A stretch of DNA of 10,142 nucleotides from Candidatus Poseidoniaceae archaeon (GTDB lineage Archaea > Thermoplasmatota > Poseidoniia > Poseidoniales > Poseidoniaceae), in the NCBI GenBank assembly GCA_022451835.1, contig JAKUNX010000060.1:1-10142 (forward strand). Direction: 5' to 3'. Shown here piece after piece: positions 1-5,982 of this stretch. The notes under the pieces were generated by a model. The model worked only from the letters and a program-made list of their open reading frames with translations, searched no databases and was not told the DNA's origin. Position numbers and translations under genes: made by a program. Position 1 is the first letter of the stretch. The number at the start of each line of letters is the position of its first letter.

Positions 1-742
1 CGCTACCATCTTTAGCATATTTCCAAGTTAATGTTTGAGCTGTTGCTGGCATAGTAAAACTATGAGTTCCGCTAGTAATACCTGCCCAACGCTGATTGAA
101 ACCACTTGATCTACTACAAGCAGTATTGTCTATGCAAAATACTAGGTAATCAAATCCACTCTCAGAAGATACTTGATATTGGAAAGTTCCCGAACCCGCT
201 GGAATTGCTGAAACATCAAGTGTCAAAGAAGTTTCTTGATTACTACTTATAGTACCAGCTTTGGCAGTTTGACTACCTGAAATAACTGTAGAAGATTGTA
301 TATTCCAATTACTAGTACCGCCAAGTCTCCATTCTGGTCCAAATGAACCTGTTTCAAAATCCCATGACCATTCTTGAGGTAACAGTGATAGTGAGGAAGT
401 ATTGACATTAACTCCTTCATAGTAATTAGAACTTGAGAAATCAACACTGTCAGTAAGAGAAAAACTTGTCGAGGTTGCTAAATCAGCACCTTCTAGGTCG
501 AGATTCATTGACTGAACAACTTGGCCATCGGGGACAGAAATCATGACTTTTTCGACAGCACCATCAGGGTATGAACCGATTGCAATTTTTTCTTCTTGAC
601 CCAATGCTTCAGAGGTAATTGGTTCATTGTCATCAAAAACGTTAGAGTCGTTTGAAAAGTAATAGGATTGGGTAGAAATAGAAAACAATACCAACATGAA
701 TACTGCAATAGCCTGACGGCCAATCCTTCCCCCCATGGACAT
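1..742 (-). CDS. Secreted protein with MAM/jelly-roll-like domain (3' end beyond window)
   Basis: This open frame of 247 codons runs off the left edge without a stop. The N-terminus has a short basic region (GGRIGRQ) and a hydrophobic stretch at about residues 10-21 (AIAVFMLVLFSI), consistent with a signal peptide; the protein is then Ser/Thr/Gly-rich with no cysteines until the pair near residues 203 and 209. Residues about 127-247 read like the MAM/concanavalin-like jelly roll of bacterial and archaeal surface proteins: a W-x-DFE-x-G opening, a WNI strand, a SGSQTAKAG turn, a QYQVSSESGFDYL strand, and SGTHSFTM followed by TLTWKYAKDGS. In such proteins this domain usually binds carbohydrate or mediates adhesion; that role is inferred here. 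The start is ATG at 742, with a second ATG two codons later. No Shine-Dalgarno is visible, and a TATA-like box lies about 30 bases upstream, so the message may be nearly leaderless. Total length and further domains are unknown. Confidence 0.8.
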   Translation of the reverse strand, partial: MSMGGRIGRQAIAVFMLVLFSISTQSYYFSNDSNVFDDNEPITSEALGQEEKIAIGSYPDGAVEKVMISVPDGQVVQSMNLDLEGADLATSTSFSLTDSVDFSSSNYYEGVNVNTSSLSLLPQEWSWDFETGSFGPEWRLGGTSNWNIQSSTVISGSQTAKAGTISSNQETSLTLDVSAIPAGSGTFQYQVSSESGFDYLVFCIDNTACSRSSGFNQRWAGITSGTHSFTMPATAQTLTWKYAKDGS

Positions 743-832
743 GACATTCTATCTAAGGTCAAAACCTTTCGCCATAAACTGATGAAGCGTAATCATCACA
801 ATACTCAATAGCCGCATAACTTACGAACATTC
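743..832. promoter_or_regulatory. Divergent intergenic region between the secreted protein gene and rpiA
   Basis: This 90-base gap must hold the promoters of both flanking genes. On the minus strand, GTTTATGG (complement of 772-779) sits about 30-37 bases ahead of the secreted protein's ATG and fits an archaeal TATA box for a near-leaderless transcript. No convincing box or Shine-Dalgarno is seen ahead of rpiA. The box call is by eye only. Confidence 0.4.
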
Positions 833-1540
833 ATGGACAGAGTAGAGTTGTTAAAACAGCAAGCTGGAATTGAAGCCTGCAAATATGTCAATAATGGCAT
901 GAAAGTAGGATTAGGTACAGGCTCTACCGTCAAGTATACAGTATTAGAATTAGGTAGAAGAATGGCCGAAGAAGGTTTAGAAATAGTCGGTGTACCGACA
1001 TCTTTAGCAACCGAAAAACTAGCAACTAAAGTAGGAATACCACTGGTTGAACTTTCTGATTGCGACAACTTAGACATAGTCATTGATGGGGCAGATGAGT
1101 TTGATAGTGAATTCAACCTAATCAAAGGCGGAGGAGCTGCTTTACTAAGAGAAAAAATTGTCGCTCAAGAATCTCTTTCAATGGTTGTAGTAGCTGATGA
1201 ACGAAAAATGGTTGAAACTTTAGGAGCCTTTCCACTTCCTATTGAAATTACACCTTTCTCTCATCAAGCAACAATACGCCAATTAACGAAATTACTAGAT
1301 TGCCGGGTCAACTGTCGAATGTCAGGAGATAATCCTGTGATAACAGATAACGGCAACTACATCGCAGATGCGCATTGTGGACCAAAAATCAAAGATCCGA
1401 CAAATCTTGAAGTTAACATCCTAAAAATTGCTGGAGTAGTGCAGGTTGGATTATTCAACAACATGTGTGATGTTGTAGTATTAGCCAAAGACTCAGGAGT
1501 AGAAATCAAGATTAATCCTAACGGACGAATAGCAAATTAG
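833..1540 (+). CDS. rpiA: Ribose-5-phosphate isomerase A
   Basis: The enzyme interconverts ribose 5-phosphate and ribulose 5-phosphate in the non-oxidative pentose phosphate pathway, supplying ribose for nucleotides; it is cytosolic. The 235-residue length matches the RpiA family. Visible signatures are the phosphate-binding GTGST loop at residues 28-32, VGVPTS at 52-57, the catalytic DGADE at 85-89, KGGG at 98-101 and LLREK at 104-108 containing the presumed general-base Glu107. The C-terminal part has the expected GVVQVGLF strand near 201-208. All of these residues are intact, so the protein should be active. The ATG at 833 is placed where the family starts, and no Shine-Dalgarno precedes it, which suggests a leaderless message. 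It diverges from the secreted protein gene and is followed by tRNA-Lys on the same strand, with no functional link apparent. Confidence 0.96.
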   Translation: MDRVELLKQQAGIEACKYVNNGMKVGLGTGSTVKYTVLELGRRMAEEGLEIVGVPTSLATEKLATKVGIPLVELSDCDNLDIVIDGADEFDSEFNLIKGGGAALLREKIVAQESLSMVVVADERKMVETLGAFPLPIEITPFSHQATIRQLTKLLDCRVNCRMSGDNPVITDNGNYIADAHCGPKIKDPTNLEVNILKIAGVVQVGLFNNMCDVVVLAKDSGVEIKINPNGRIAN

Positions 1541-1558
1541 CATTCGAGAAATCAATGA

Positions 1559-1566
1559 TTAAATAC
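1559..1566 (+). promoter_or_regulatory. Archaeal TATA box (box A) for tRNA-Lys
   Basis: TTAAATAC lies centred about 25 bases ahead of the mature tRNA 5' end at 1587, the spacing expected for a TBP-binding box at an archaeal tRNA gene. It resembles the TTTAWATA-type consensus in six of eight positions. Assigned by eye. Confidence 0.5.
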
Positions 1567-1586
1567 GAAGTGTGGCAGGAAAGGTT

Positions 1587-1660
1587 GGGCCTGTAGCTTA
1601 GTCAGGTAGAGCGACGGACTCTTAATCCGTCGGTCGCGGGTTCGAACCCCGTCAGGCCCG
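1587..1660 (+). tRNA. tRNA-Lys (anticodon CTT)
   Basis: The sequence folds as a complete cloverleaf. The acceptor stem pairs GGGCCTG with CAGGCCC, followed by discriminator G at 1660. The anticodon stem pairs ACGGA with TCCGT around loop CTCTTAA, giving anticodon CTT at 1621-1623, which reads AAG lysine codons. The T arm pairs GCGGG with CCCGT (one G-T wobble) around TTCGAAC. The D arm has the GG of the D loop (TCAGGTAGAGC). No intron is present and CCA is not encoded, since CTA follows. The 3' end touches the stop codon of the oppositely oriented sodX gene. Confidence 0.96.
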
Positions 1661-1945
1661 CTAATCTGCAACTGCTATAACTGATTCAACATTAATCAAG
1701 CCAAAATTATGTGAATCATCACTAGCGGTTGGATCAGGATTATCACCTTCAACAAATAATTTACCATCCTGTATTTGTTTTACCCGCTTTGCTGCAATAA
1801 TAGAATTGTTAAATGGATGAGTGAAAATAACCACTTGATTGATTGAAATGGTCTGGCCATTGTACGGAGAGCAAATAATATCTTGACCATCTTTTAAAGA
1901 TGGCCACATACTATCTCCACGAATAGTAACTTGCATTTTTTCCAT
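1661..1945 (-). CDS. sodX: Nickel-type superoxide dismutase maturation protease (S26 family)
   Basis: This 94-residue protein is a compact S26 signal-peptidase-like serine protease. Residues 10-17 (GDSMWPSL) hold the nucleophile Ser12, and AAKRVKQI at 51-58 holds the general-base Lys53. The family box VEGDNPDPTASDDSHNFG spans 65-82. It has no N-terminal membrane anchor, unlike ordinary signal peptidase I, and matches the small cytosolic SodX proteases that remove the propeptide of Ni-SOD to free the nickel-binding N-terminal histidine. The upstream gene is sodN, whose TGA stop is only 4 bases away, which strongly supports the pairing. ATG at 1945 is taken as the start; ATG three codons later (1936) is also possible. 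No Shine-Dalgarno is seen, so translation may depend on sodN. Substrate specificity is inferred from family and context. Confidence 0.9.
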   Translation of the reverse strand: MEKMQVTIRGDSMWPSLKDGQDIICSPYNGQTISINQVVIFTHPFNNSIIAAKRVKQIQDGKLFVEGDNPDPTASDDSHNFGLINVESVIAVAD

Positions 1946-1949
1946 GCAA

Positions 1950-2384
1950 TCAGCTTGCTCTAATCCAAGGTACTTCTCTTCCCTTGACTGCCCAAAACAT
2001 GTTATGAATTTCTTCTACTGCATCCATCAATTCTTGAGCATGTTGGGCTGATACCTCAACCTTACAAGCACTGCAAAGCTTAGCTGCCTTCCAAAATGTA
2101 TCATGTAAATTTGGATTGGATTCAAGGTGAATTGGCTTAAAGAAATCCGTCCAAAGTACAAGTAGTTCTTCCTTACACTTGTGTGCTTCTTCTTCCTTAA
2201 TTGTTGCATACCGGCTCATTGTGTTAATGTAGGCTGCTGAACCACAATCTGATGAGTGGTTTTCAGACAAAGTTAGCATTTTCTTTGTCATTGATTGTAC
2301 TGCCTCAGCAGCAACTCTTGCGCTCGCTGGGTCGTATACTCCACATGGTCCATCACAATGTGCACTTGCTTCTATCTTGTTCAT
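1950..2384 (-). CDS. sodN: Nickel superoxide dismutase precursor
   Basis: SodN converts superoxide to oxygen and hydrogen peroxide using one nickel per subunit, classically as a homohexamer of four-helix bundles. The 144-residue precursor has an eight-residue propeptide, MNKIEASA, followed by the nickel hook HCDGPCGVYDP at residues 9-19. After cleavage between Ala8 and His9, His1, Cys2 and Cys6 of the mature chain would bind nickel, and Tyr9 is in place to gate the active site. The remaining 136 residues are largely helical with family landmarks LWTDFFKP (101-108), a LHDTFWKAAKLCSACK segment and an IHNMFWAVKGRE end. From memory it resembles the marine picocyanobacterial form more than the Streptomyces form; for example mature position 17 is Ala rather than Glu. 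The propeptide has no hydrophobic core, so the protein is probably cytosolic. It lies 39 bases after carbamate kinase and 4 bases before sodX. Confidence 0.96.
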   Translation of the reverse strand: MNKIEASAHCDGPCGVYDPASARVAAEAVQSMTKKMLTLSENHSSDCGSAAYINTMSRYATIKEEEAHKCKEELLVLWTDFFKPIHLESNPNLHDTFWKAAKLCSACKVEVSAQHAQELMDAVEEIHNMFWAVKGREVPWIRAS

Positions 2385-2423
2385 GTAATGAACGAAAAGG
2401 CTGCGACTTATGAATATGTGGTA

Positions 2424-3335
2424 TTATTTCACTACAATTTTTGTTCCAGCCTCTCCTCTAAGAGATTTCAACGCATCTCCAGGTTGGCAAAGTATTGCTG
2501 TAAGTGAAGGGTTGTGCAATGAAGCTTCCATCAAACTTCCAATTTTTGGCCCCATTGACCCATCTGGAAATTCACCTTGAGCCATGAGTGTTTCACATTC
2601 ATCCAAGGTCAATTTTCTGTGAGATTGTTCATTTTCAGTACCAAATCCTGTTTTAACTGAATCTACAGCAGTAGAAATAATCAATGCATCAGCGTTAAGT
2701 TTGATCGCAATCAATGCAGATAATCTATCTTTATCGATAACTGCTGGAACACCCACATAATGCCTATCCTTCTTGATTACAGGGATGCCCCCGCCTCCTC
2801 CGCAAATAACCACTGCCCTCAACTCAACTAATTTTCTGATGACTTCAATATCTAACACGCTCATTGGCATTGGACTTGCTACTACTCTTCTAGGACCATT
2901 TACTGTCTCAGCAATATCCCAATCTGCAGTCATTACCACCTTATCACTCAATATCGGTCCAACTGGTTTAGTAGGCAATTCAAATCCTGAATCGTTTGCA
3001 TCAACTTCTACCCTTGTAATTACACATGCTGTTCTTTCAGGACGTCTTCTCTTTAGTAAAATTGAGTCTAAATTAAGTGCTAATGAATGCCCAATCATAC
3101 CTTGAGTTGCTGAAACCCACTCATCCATTGTATGACTAAAATCACCATCTAACTGCATCAAATGTCCCACTTGTGGACCATTGCCATGAGTTAGAATCAC
3201 ACCCCAACCAGATTCTAGTAAATCTACGACATCACTCATTACTTTGGCCAATATTTCAGATGATTGATCAGAATCAGTCGGAACTGGATTTTGAAGAGCA
3301 TTCCCTCCAATCGCATACACGACAATCTTGTGCAT
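2424..3335 (-). CDS. arcC: Carbamate kinase
   Basis: This amino-acid-kinase-fold enzyme catalyses the reversible reaction of carbamoyl phosphate and ADP to give ATP and carbamate, either to gain ATP from arginine, agmatine or citrulline breakdown or to make carbamoyl phosphate. At 303 residues it is family length. Visible motifs are GGNA at 10-13, THGNGPQVG at 49-57, the glycine-rich CGGGGGIPV at 178-186, DKDR at 201-204, STAVDSV at 221-227, GSMGPK at 259-264 and the closing GEAGTKI at 294-300. The THGNGPQVG and GSMGPK blocks favour carbamate kinase over other amino acid kinases. No ornithine transcarbamylase or arginine deiminase gene is nearby, so the direction of use cannot be told. A TATA-like box lies about 35-45 bases ahead of ATG 3335. 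It is the first gene of a possible unit with sodN and sodX. Confidence 0.95.
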   Translation of the reverse strand: MHKIVVYAIGGNALQNPVPTDSDQSSEILAKVMSDVVDLLESGWGVILTHGNGPQVGHLMQLDGDFSHTMDEWVSATQGMIGHSLALNLDSILLKRRRPERTACVITRVEVDANDSGFELPTKPVGPILSDKVVMTADWDIAETVNGPRRVVASPMPMSVLDIEVIRKLVELRAVVICGGGGGIPVIKKDRHYVGVPAVIDKDRLSALIAIKLNADALIISTAVDSVKTGFGTENEQSHRKLTLDECETLMAQGEFPDGSMGPKIGSLMEASLHNPSLTAILCQPGDALKSLRGEAGTKIVVK

Positions 3336-3463
3336 TAATGGAGTAACTCAAGTGATAAGTTTGAGGTTTTCTGTATATTGTTATAATTAAACCTAGATTT
3401 TAAGGGTCATATTTTGAAGCGAGATTTCAATTATGGGCGCTTCTACGGTTAAATGGTGACGAT
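3336..3463. promoter_or_regulatory. Divergent promoter region of arcC and asnS, with hairpin in the asnS leader
   Basis: For arcC, AATATACA (complement of 3372-3379) fits a TATA box giving a short leader. For asnS, TTATAATTA at 3381-3389 is the best box and would give a leader of about 50 bases. That leader contains a perfect 6-base inverted repeat, GAAGCG at 3416-3421 with CGCTTC at 3438-3443, and an eight-codon open frame starting at ATG 3433 and stopping at 3457-3459. Whether the hairpin or short frame has any role is unknown. Confidence 0.45.
3455..3459 (+). promoter_or_regulatory. Shine-Dalgarno site of asnS
   Basis: GGTGA matches the archaeal anti-Shine-Dalgarno (GGAGGTGATC core) and lies 4 bases before ATG 3464. 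It supports this start. It is notable because most genes in the window have no recognisable site. Confidence 0.7.
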
Positions 3464-4792
3464 ATGAAGACAATTTGGATTTCTGATGTCTTAAACGGCA
3501 AATATGATGGCCAAAAAGTGGAATTAAAAGGTTGGGTAAAGCGTTCTCGAGGCTCAAATAAAATTCGATTTGTTGTCCTCAGAGATTCTACTGGTTCTAT
3601 TCAATGCGTAGCAAAGAAAGACACTATCGGAGATGATTGCTTCGAAAGTGTCAAGTCTGCATTAATCGAATCTTCATTAATTATTCATGGGATAGCAAAT
3701 CCTGATGAAAGAGCTGAAGGTGGCTATGAGATAATTGTCGAAAACGTCGAAATTGTTGGTCCTGTAAATCCTGAAACTCCGTTCCCTATTACCGAATCTG
3801 CAATGACTGCTGCTGATGGTGGAGAAACTGAATTCCTGCTAGATAACCGTCACCTTTACTTGAGAACATCAAGAATGACTACTATGCTAAAATTACGTAG
3901 TACGGTATTTGGCGCAATTCATTCATATTTCCGTGATCAAGATTTCATTGAGTATCAAGCACCAAATTTTGTTGCTGGTGCAGTTGAAGGTGGCTCAACG
4001 TTGTTTGAAGTTCCATATTTTGGCCGTAAAGCCTACCTAACACAATCTTGGCAACTCTATGCTGAAGCTGCAATGCCAGCATTGGAACGATTGTATACCA
4101 TTGCACCATCATTCAGGGCAGAGAAATCAAGGACAAGACGTCACCTTACTGAATTCTGGCATGCTGAAATGGAAGTAGCATGGGCTGACAATCAAGAAAT
4201 TATGAATTATGGCGAAGGTGTTGTGCGAAAAATTGCTGCAACTTTACTTGAAGAAAGAAGTTCTGAACTAGAATCTCTTGGTCGAGATTTAGATATCATT
4301 GCAAGATATGCTGATTCAAAATACCCACGGATTAGATATGATGAAGCAGTAGAAACTCTACAAGGTCTTGGTGTTGAAATTGAATGGGGGCAAGACTTAG
4401 ACTACTCAAAAGAAAAAATACTTACTCAAGATTTTGAAGTACCACATTTCTTAACCCACTATCCAAAGATTGCCAAACCATTCTATCATAGAGTAGACCC
4501 AGATGATGGAAAGTATGTTCTATGTCACGATTTACTTGCTCCTGAAGGTTATGGGGAAATTATTGGTGGCGGTGAAAGAACTTGGTCTGAGCAAGAAATT
4601 CTTGCTAGAATTGATGAAGAAGGTACACCAAGAGAGCCATATCAATTCTATATTGATACTCGAACTTATGGAGGTGTGCCTCACGGTGGATTCGGTCTTG
4701 GAGTAGACAGAGTTTGCTCATGGCTTAGTGGTGCCGAGCATATTCGAGAGGTAATTCCATTCCCAAGAGATTCAAGAAGAGTAACTCCTTGA
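3464..4792 (+). CDS. asnS: Asparaginyl-tRNA synthetase, archaeal type
   Basis: This class IIb synthetase charges tRNA-Asn with asparagine. At 442 residues it has the usual two parts: an OB-fold anticodon-binding domain (about 1-105, with VELKGWVKRSRG and RFVVLRDSTGSIQCV) and a class II catalytic domain. Motif 2 is FRAEKSRTRRHLTEFWHAEME (split here as FRAEKSRTRR at 218-226 region and HLTEFWHAEME after it). The SRTRRHLTEFW form is typical of AsnRS, whereas archaeal AspRS has an N-T-x-R-H-L-N-E type motif. Motif 3 is GFGLGVDR at 409-416. Between them GYGEIIGGGER (362-372) forms part of the active site. Possession of AsnRS means Asn-tRNA can be made directly without the amidotransferase route. 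A good Shine-Dalgarno precedes the start. The following oxidoreductase gene begins within 9 bases of its stop. Confidence 0.96.
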   Translation: MKTIWISDVLNGKYDGQKVELKGWVKRSRGSNKIRFVVLRDSTGSIQCVAKKDTIGDDCFESVKSALIESSLIIHGIANPDERAEGGYEIIVENVEIVGPVNPETPFPITESAMTAADGGETEFLLDNRHLYLRTSRMTTMLKLRSTVFGAIHSYFRDQDFIEYQAPNFVAGAVEGGSTLFEVPYFGRKAYLTQSWQLYAEAAMPALERLYTIAPSFRAEKSRTRRHLTEFWHAEMEVAWADNQEIMNYGEGVVRKIAATLLEERSSELESLGRDLDIIARYADSKYPRIRYDEAVETLQGLGVEIEWGQDLDYSKEKILTQDFEVPHFLTHYPKIAKPFYHRVDPDDGKYVLCHDLLAPEGYGEIIGGGERTWSEQEILARIDEEGTPREPYQFYIDTRTYGGVPHGGFGLGVDRVCSWLSGAEHIREVIPFPRDSRRVTP

Positions 4793-4800
4793 GTGGTAAC

Positions 4801-5853
4801 ATGACTGACATCATTGCTTTGGGATGTGGTTTGGTAGGTAATTTTGTTGTTACCAAATTGACACAACTTGGACTTAATGTCCATGTTGTTGATCTAACTG
4901 TACCACTAGATGTAAAATCGAATCCTTCAGTAACATATCAAGAAGGCGACATATTTCAACTACTACATGAAATGCCAAATTCAAGTGTTGTTCTAAACTT
5001 ACTTCCAGGAAGTATCGGGGAGAAAATAAGACCCTTACTGATTTCCATGAATAAAGACATAATTGATCTTGCATTTACTGAAACAGAGCCAACCATTCAC
5101 AACCAATTTGCCATTGAGCAAGGATCAACTTTAATTTGGGATGTCGGAATTGCCCCTGGTCTATCAAATATGATAATTAAAAAGGAATATGAAAGAGATA
5201 GTGAGATTAAAGATATTAGCATTAAGGTAGGAGGAAATCCCTCCTCTCCCGACGGAAACTGGTCTTATATGGCTCCATTCTCCCCTTCGGATGTTATTGA
5301 AGAATATACCAGGCCTGCAAGAATAATTACCAACAATATGATTGAAAGTGTTGATGCATTAACTGACCTGCATGAAATAAATGTGACTGGTTTTGGCACC
5401 ATGGAAGCGTTTCTAACTGACGGTTTGCGTAGTTTACTAAACTCTGCAATGTCACCAAATATGAGGGAATATACAGTTAGGTGGCCAGGACATATTCAAA
5501 AGTGGCAGGCTGAGAAAGATGTTTTATCGAATGAAGAATTAATCGAAGCTTGGAAGTTCAATAAAAATAATCAAGAATTCACTTGGATGGAAATCCAATT
5601 TTGTTATGACAATTATAGTATAGTTTGGGAAATTTCAGATAATGGTAAAAATGGATTTAGTTCAATGGCAAGAACTACCGGTTTGGTAACAATTGCTTGC
5701 GCAATGGATTTATTCAATAGTTCTAAACTATCTCAAAACACCTACAAATCAGGAGTTTTTGCTCCTGAAGACCTATCGCTGGAATCTATAGAACGAGTAA
5801 TTGAATTTGTTAAATCTGAAGGTGTTGCAATTAACCGAGAGATCATAAAATAG
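4801..5853 (+). CDS. Saccharopine dehydrogenase/lysine dehydrogenase-like oxidoreductase
   Basis: This 350-residue NAD(P)-dependent oxidoreductase has an N-terminal Rossmann domain with GCGLVG at 8-13 and VHVVDL at 27-32. It then shows the blocks of the saccharopine dehydrogenase/lysine 6-dehydrogenase family: DVGIAPGLSNM at 114-124, PFSPSDVIEEYTRPARI at 159-175, EAFLTDGLRSLL at 202-213, TVRWPGH at 225-231 and SSMARTTGL at 287-295. Family members act on lysine or saccharopine, so a role in lysine turnover is likely, but the substrate cannot be read from the sequence. ATG 4801 is preferred, as it places the first beta strand right at the start. A TTG at 4789, overlapping the asnS stop, would add four residues. 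Its position directly after asnS implies cotranscription. The last 11 bases overlap the convergent zinc-ribbon gene. Confidence 0.82.
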   Translation: MTDIIALGCGLVGNFVVTKLTQLGLNVHVVDLTVPLDVKSNPSVTYQEGDIFQLLHEMPNSSVVLNLLPGSIGEKIRPLLISMNKDIIDLAFTETEPTIHNQFAIEQGSTLIWDVGIAPGLSNMIIKKEYERDSEIKDISIKVGGNPSSPDGNWSYMAPFSPSDVIEEYTRPARIITNNMIESVDALTDLHEINVTGFGTMEAFLTDGLRSLLNSAMSPNMREYTVRWPGHIQKWQAEKDVLSNEELIEAWKFNKNNQEFTWMEIQFCYDNYSIVWEISDNGKNGFSSMARTTGLVTIACAMDLFNSSKLSQNTYKSGVFAPEDLSLESIERVIEFVKSEGVAINREIIK

Positions 5854-5953
5854 GCTCGCCACATATCGGACATTCCATTCCTGGAATAAATTCTCCCAAA
5901 GTAAATCCACAACTCAAGCAGATTGATGAGATGAAAGCATAATCATCAGGCAT
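5843..5953 (-). CDS. Small zinc-ribbon (rubredoxin-like) protein, 36 residues
   Basis: This short minus-strand frame encodes 36 residues beginning MPDDYAFISS. It holds two knuckles, CLSCG at residues 12-16 and CPICG at 28-32, separated by 12 residues, then ends EPIL. Two CxxCG pairs with this spacing form a zinc ribbon, or a rubredoxin-type site as at the C-terminus of rubrerythrins, binding Zn or Fe. Function is unknown; small ribbons of this kind can act in RNA or protein contacts or in electron transfer. It lies 29 bases after the HAD phosphatase gene on the same strand, so it may be the last gene of that unit, and its stop overlaps the convergent oxidoreductase gene by 11 bases. No Shine-Dalgarno is seen. 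The four-cysteine pattern makes a chance frame unlikely, but expression is unproven. Confidence 0.7.
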   Translation of the reverse strand: MPDDYAFISSICLSCGFTLGEFIPGMECPICGEPIL

Positions 5954-5982
5954 GAATATTGATTATACCGATACTAAAAAAA

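Noticed and set aside
541..762. Minus-strand frame of 73 codons
   Set aside because: It is out of frame with the signal-peptide-bearing secreted protein that occupies the same strand and reads through to the window edge; the shadow has no domain features.
805..1125. Minus-strand frame of 106 codons opposite rpiA
   Set aside because: It lies antisense to the conserved N-terminal half of rpiA and shows no recognisable motif.
2773..3105. Plus-strand frame of 110 codons opposite arcC
   Set aside because: It is antisense to arcC; its PPPPPP run is just the reverse reading of the glycine-rich loop.
3433..3459. Short frame before asnS as a real gene
   Set aside because: Eight codons with no Shine-Dalgarno and no family are not enough to annotate as a CDS; kept only as a finding.
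4789..4800. TTG start overlapping the asnS stop for the oxidoreductase
   Set aside because: ATG 4801 gives the family-typical start right at the first Rossmann strand; TTG would add only four residues without motif support. It remains possible.
5229..5245. Perfect inverted repeat AGGAGG-AAATC-CCTCCT, which looks like a hairpin and a Shine-Dalgarno
   Set aside because: It is inside the conserved oxidoreductase coding sequence (GGNPSSP), with no T-run and no start codon in position; it is explained by codons.
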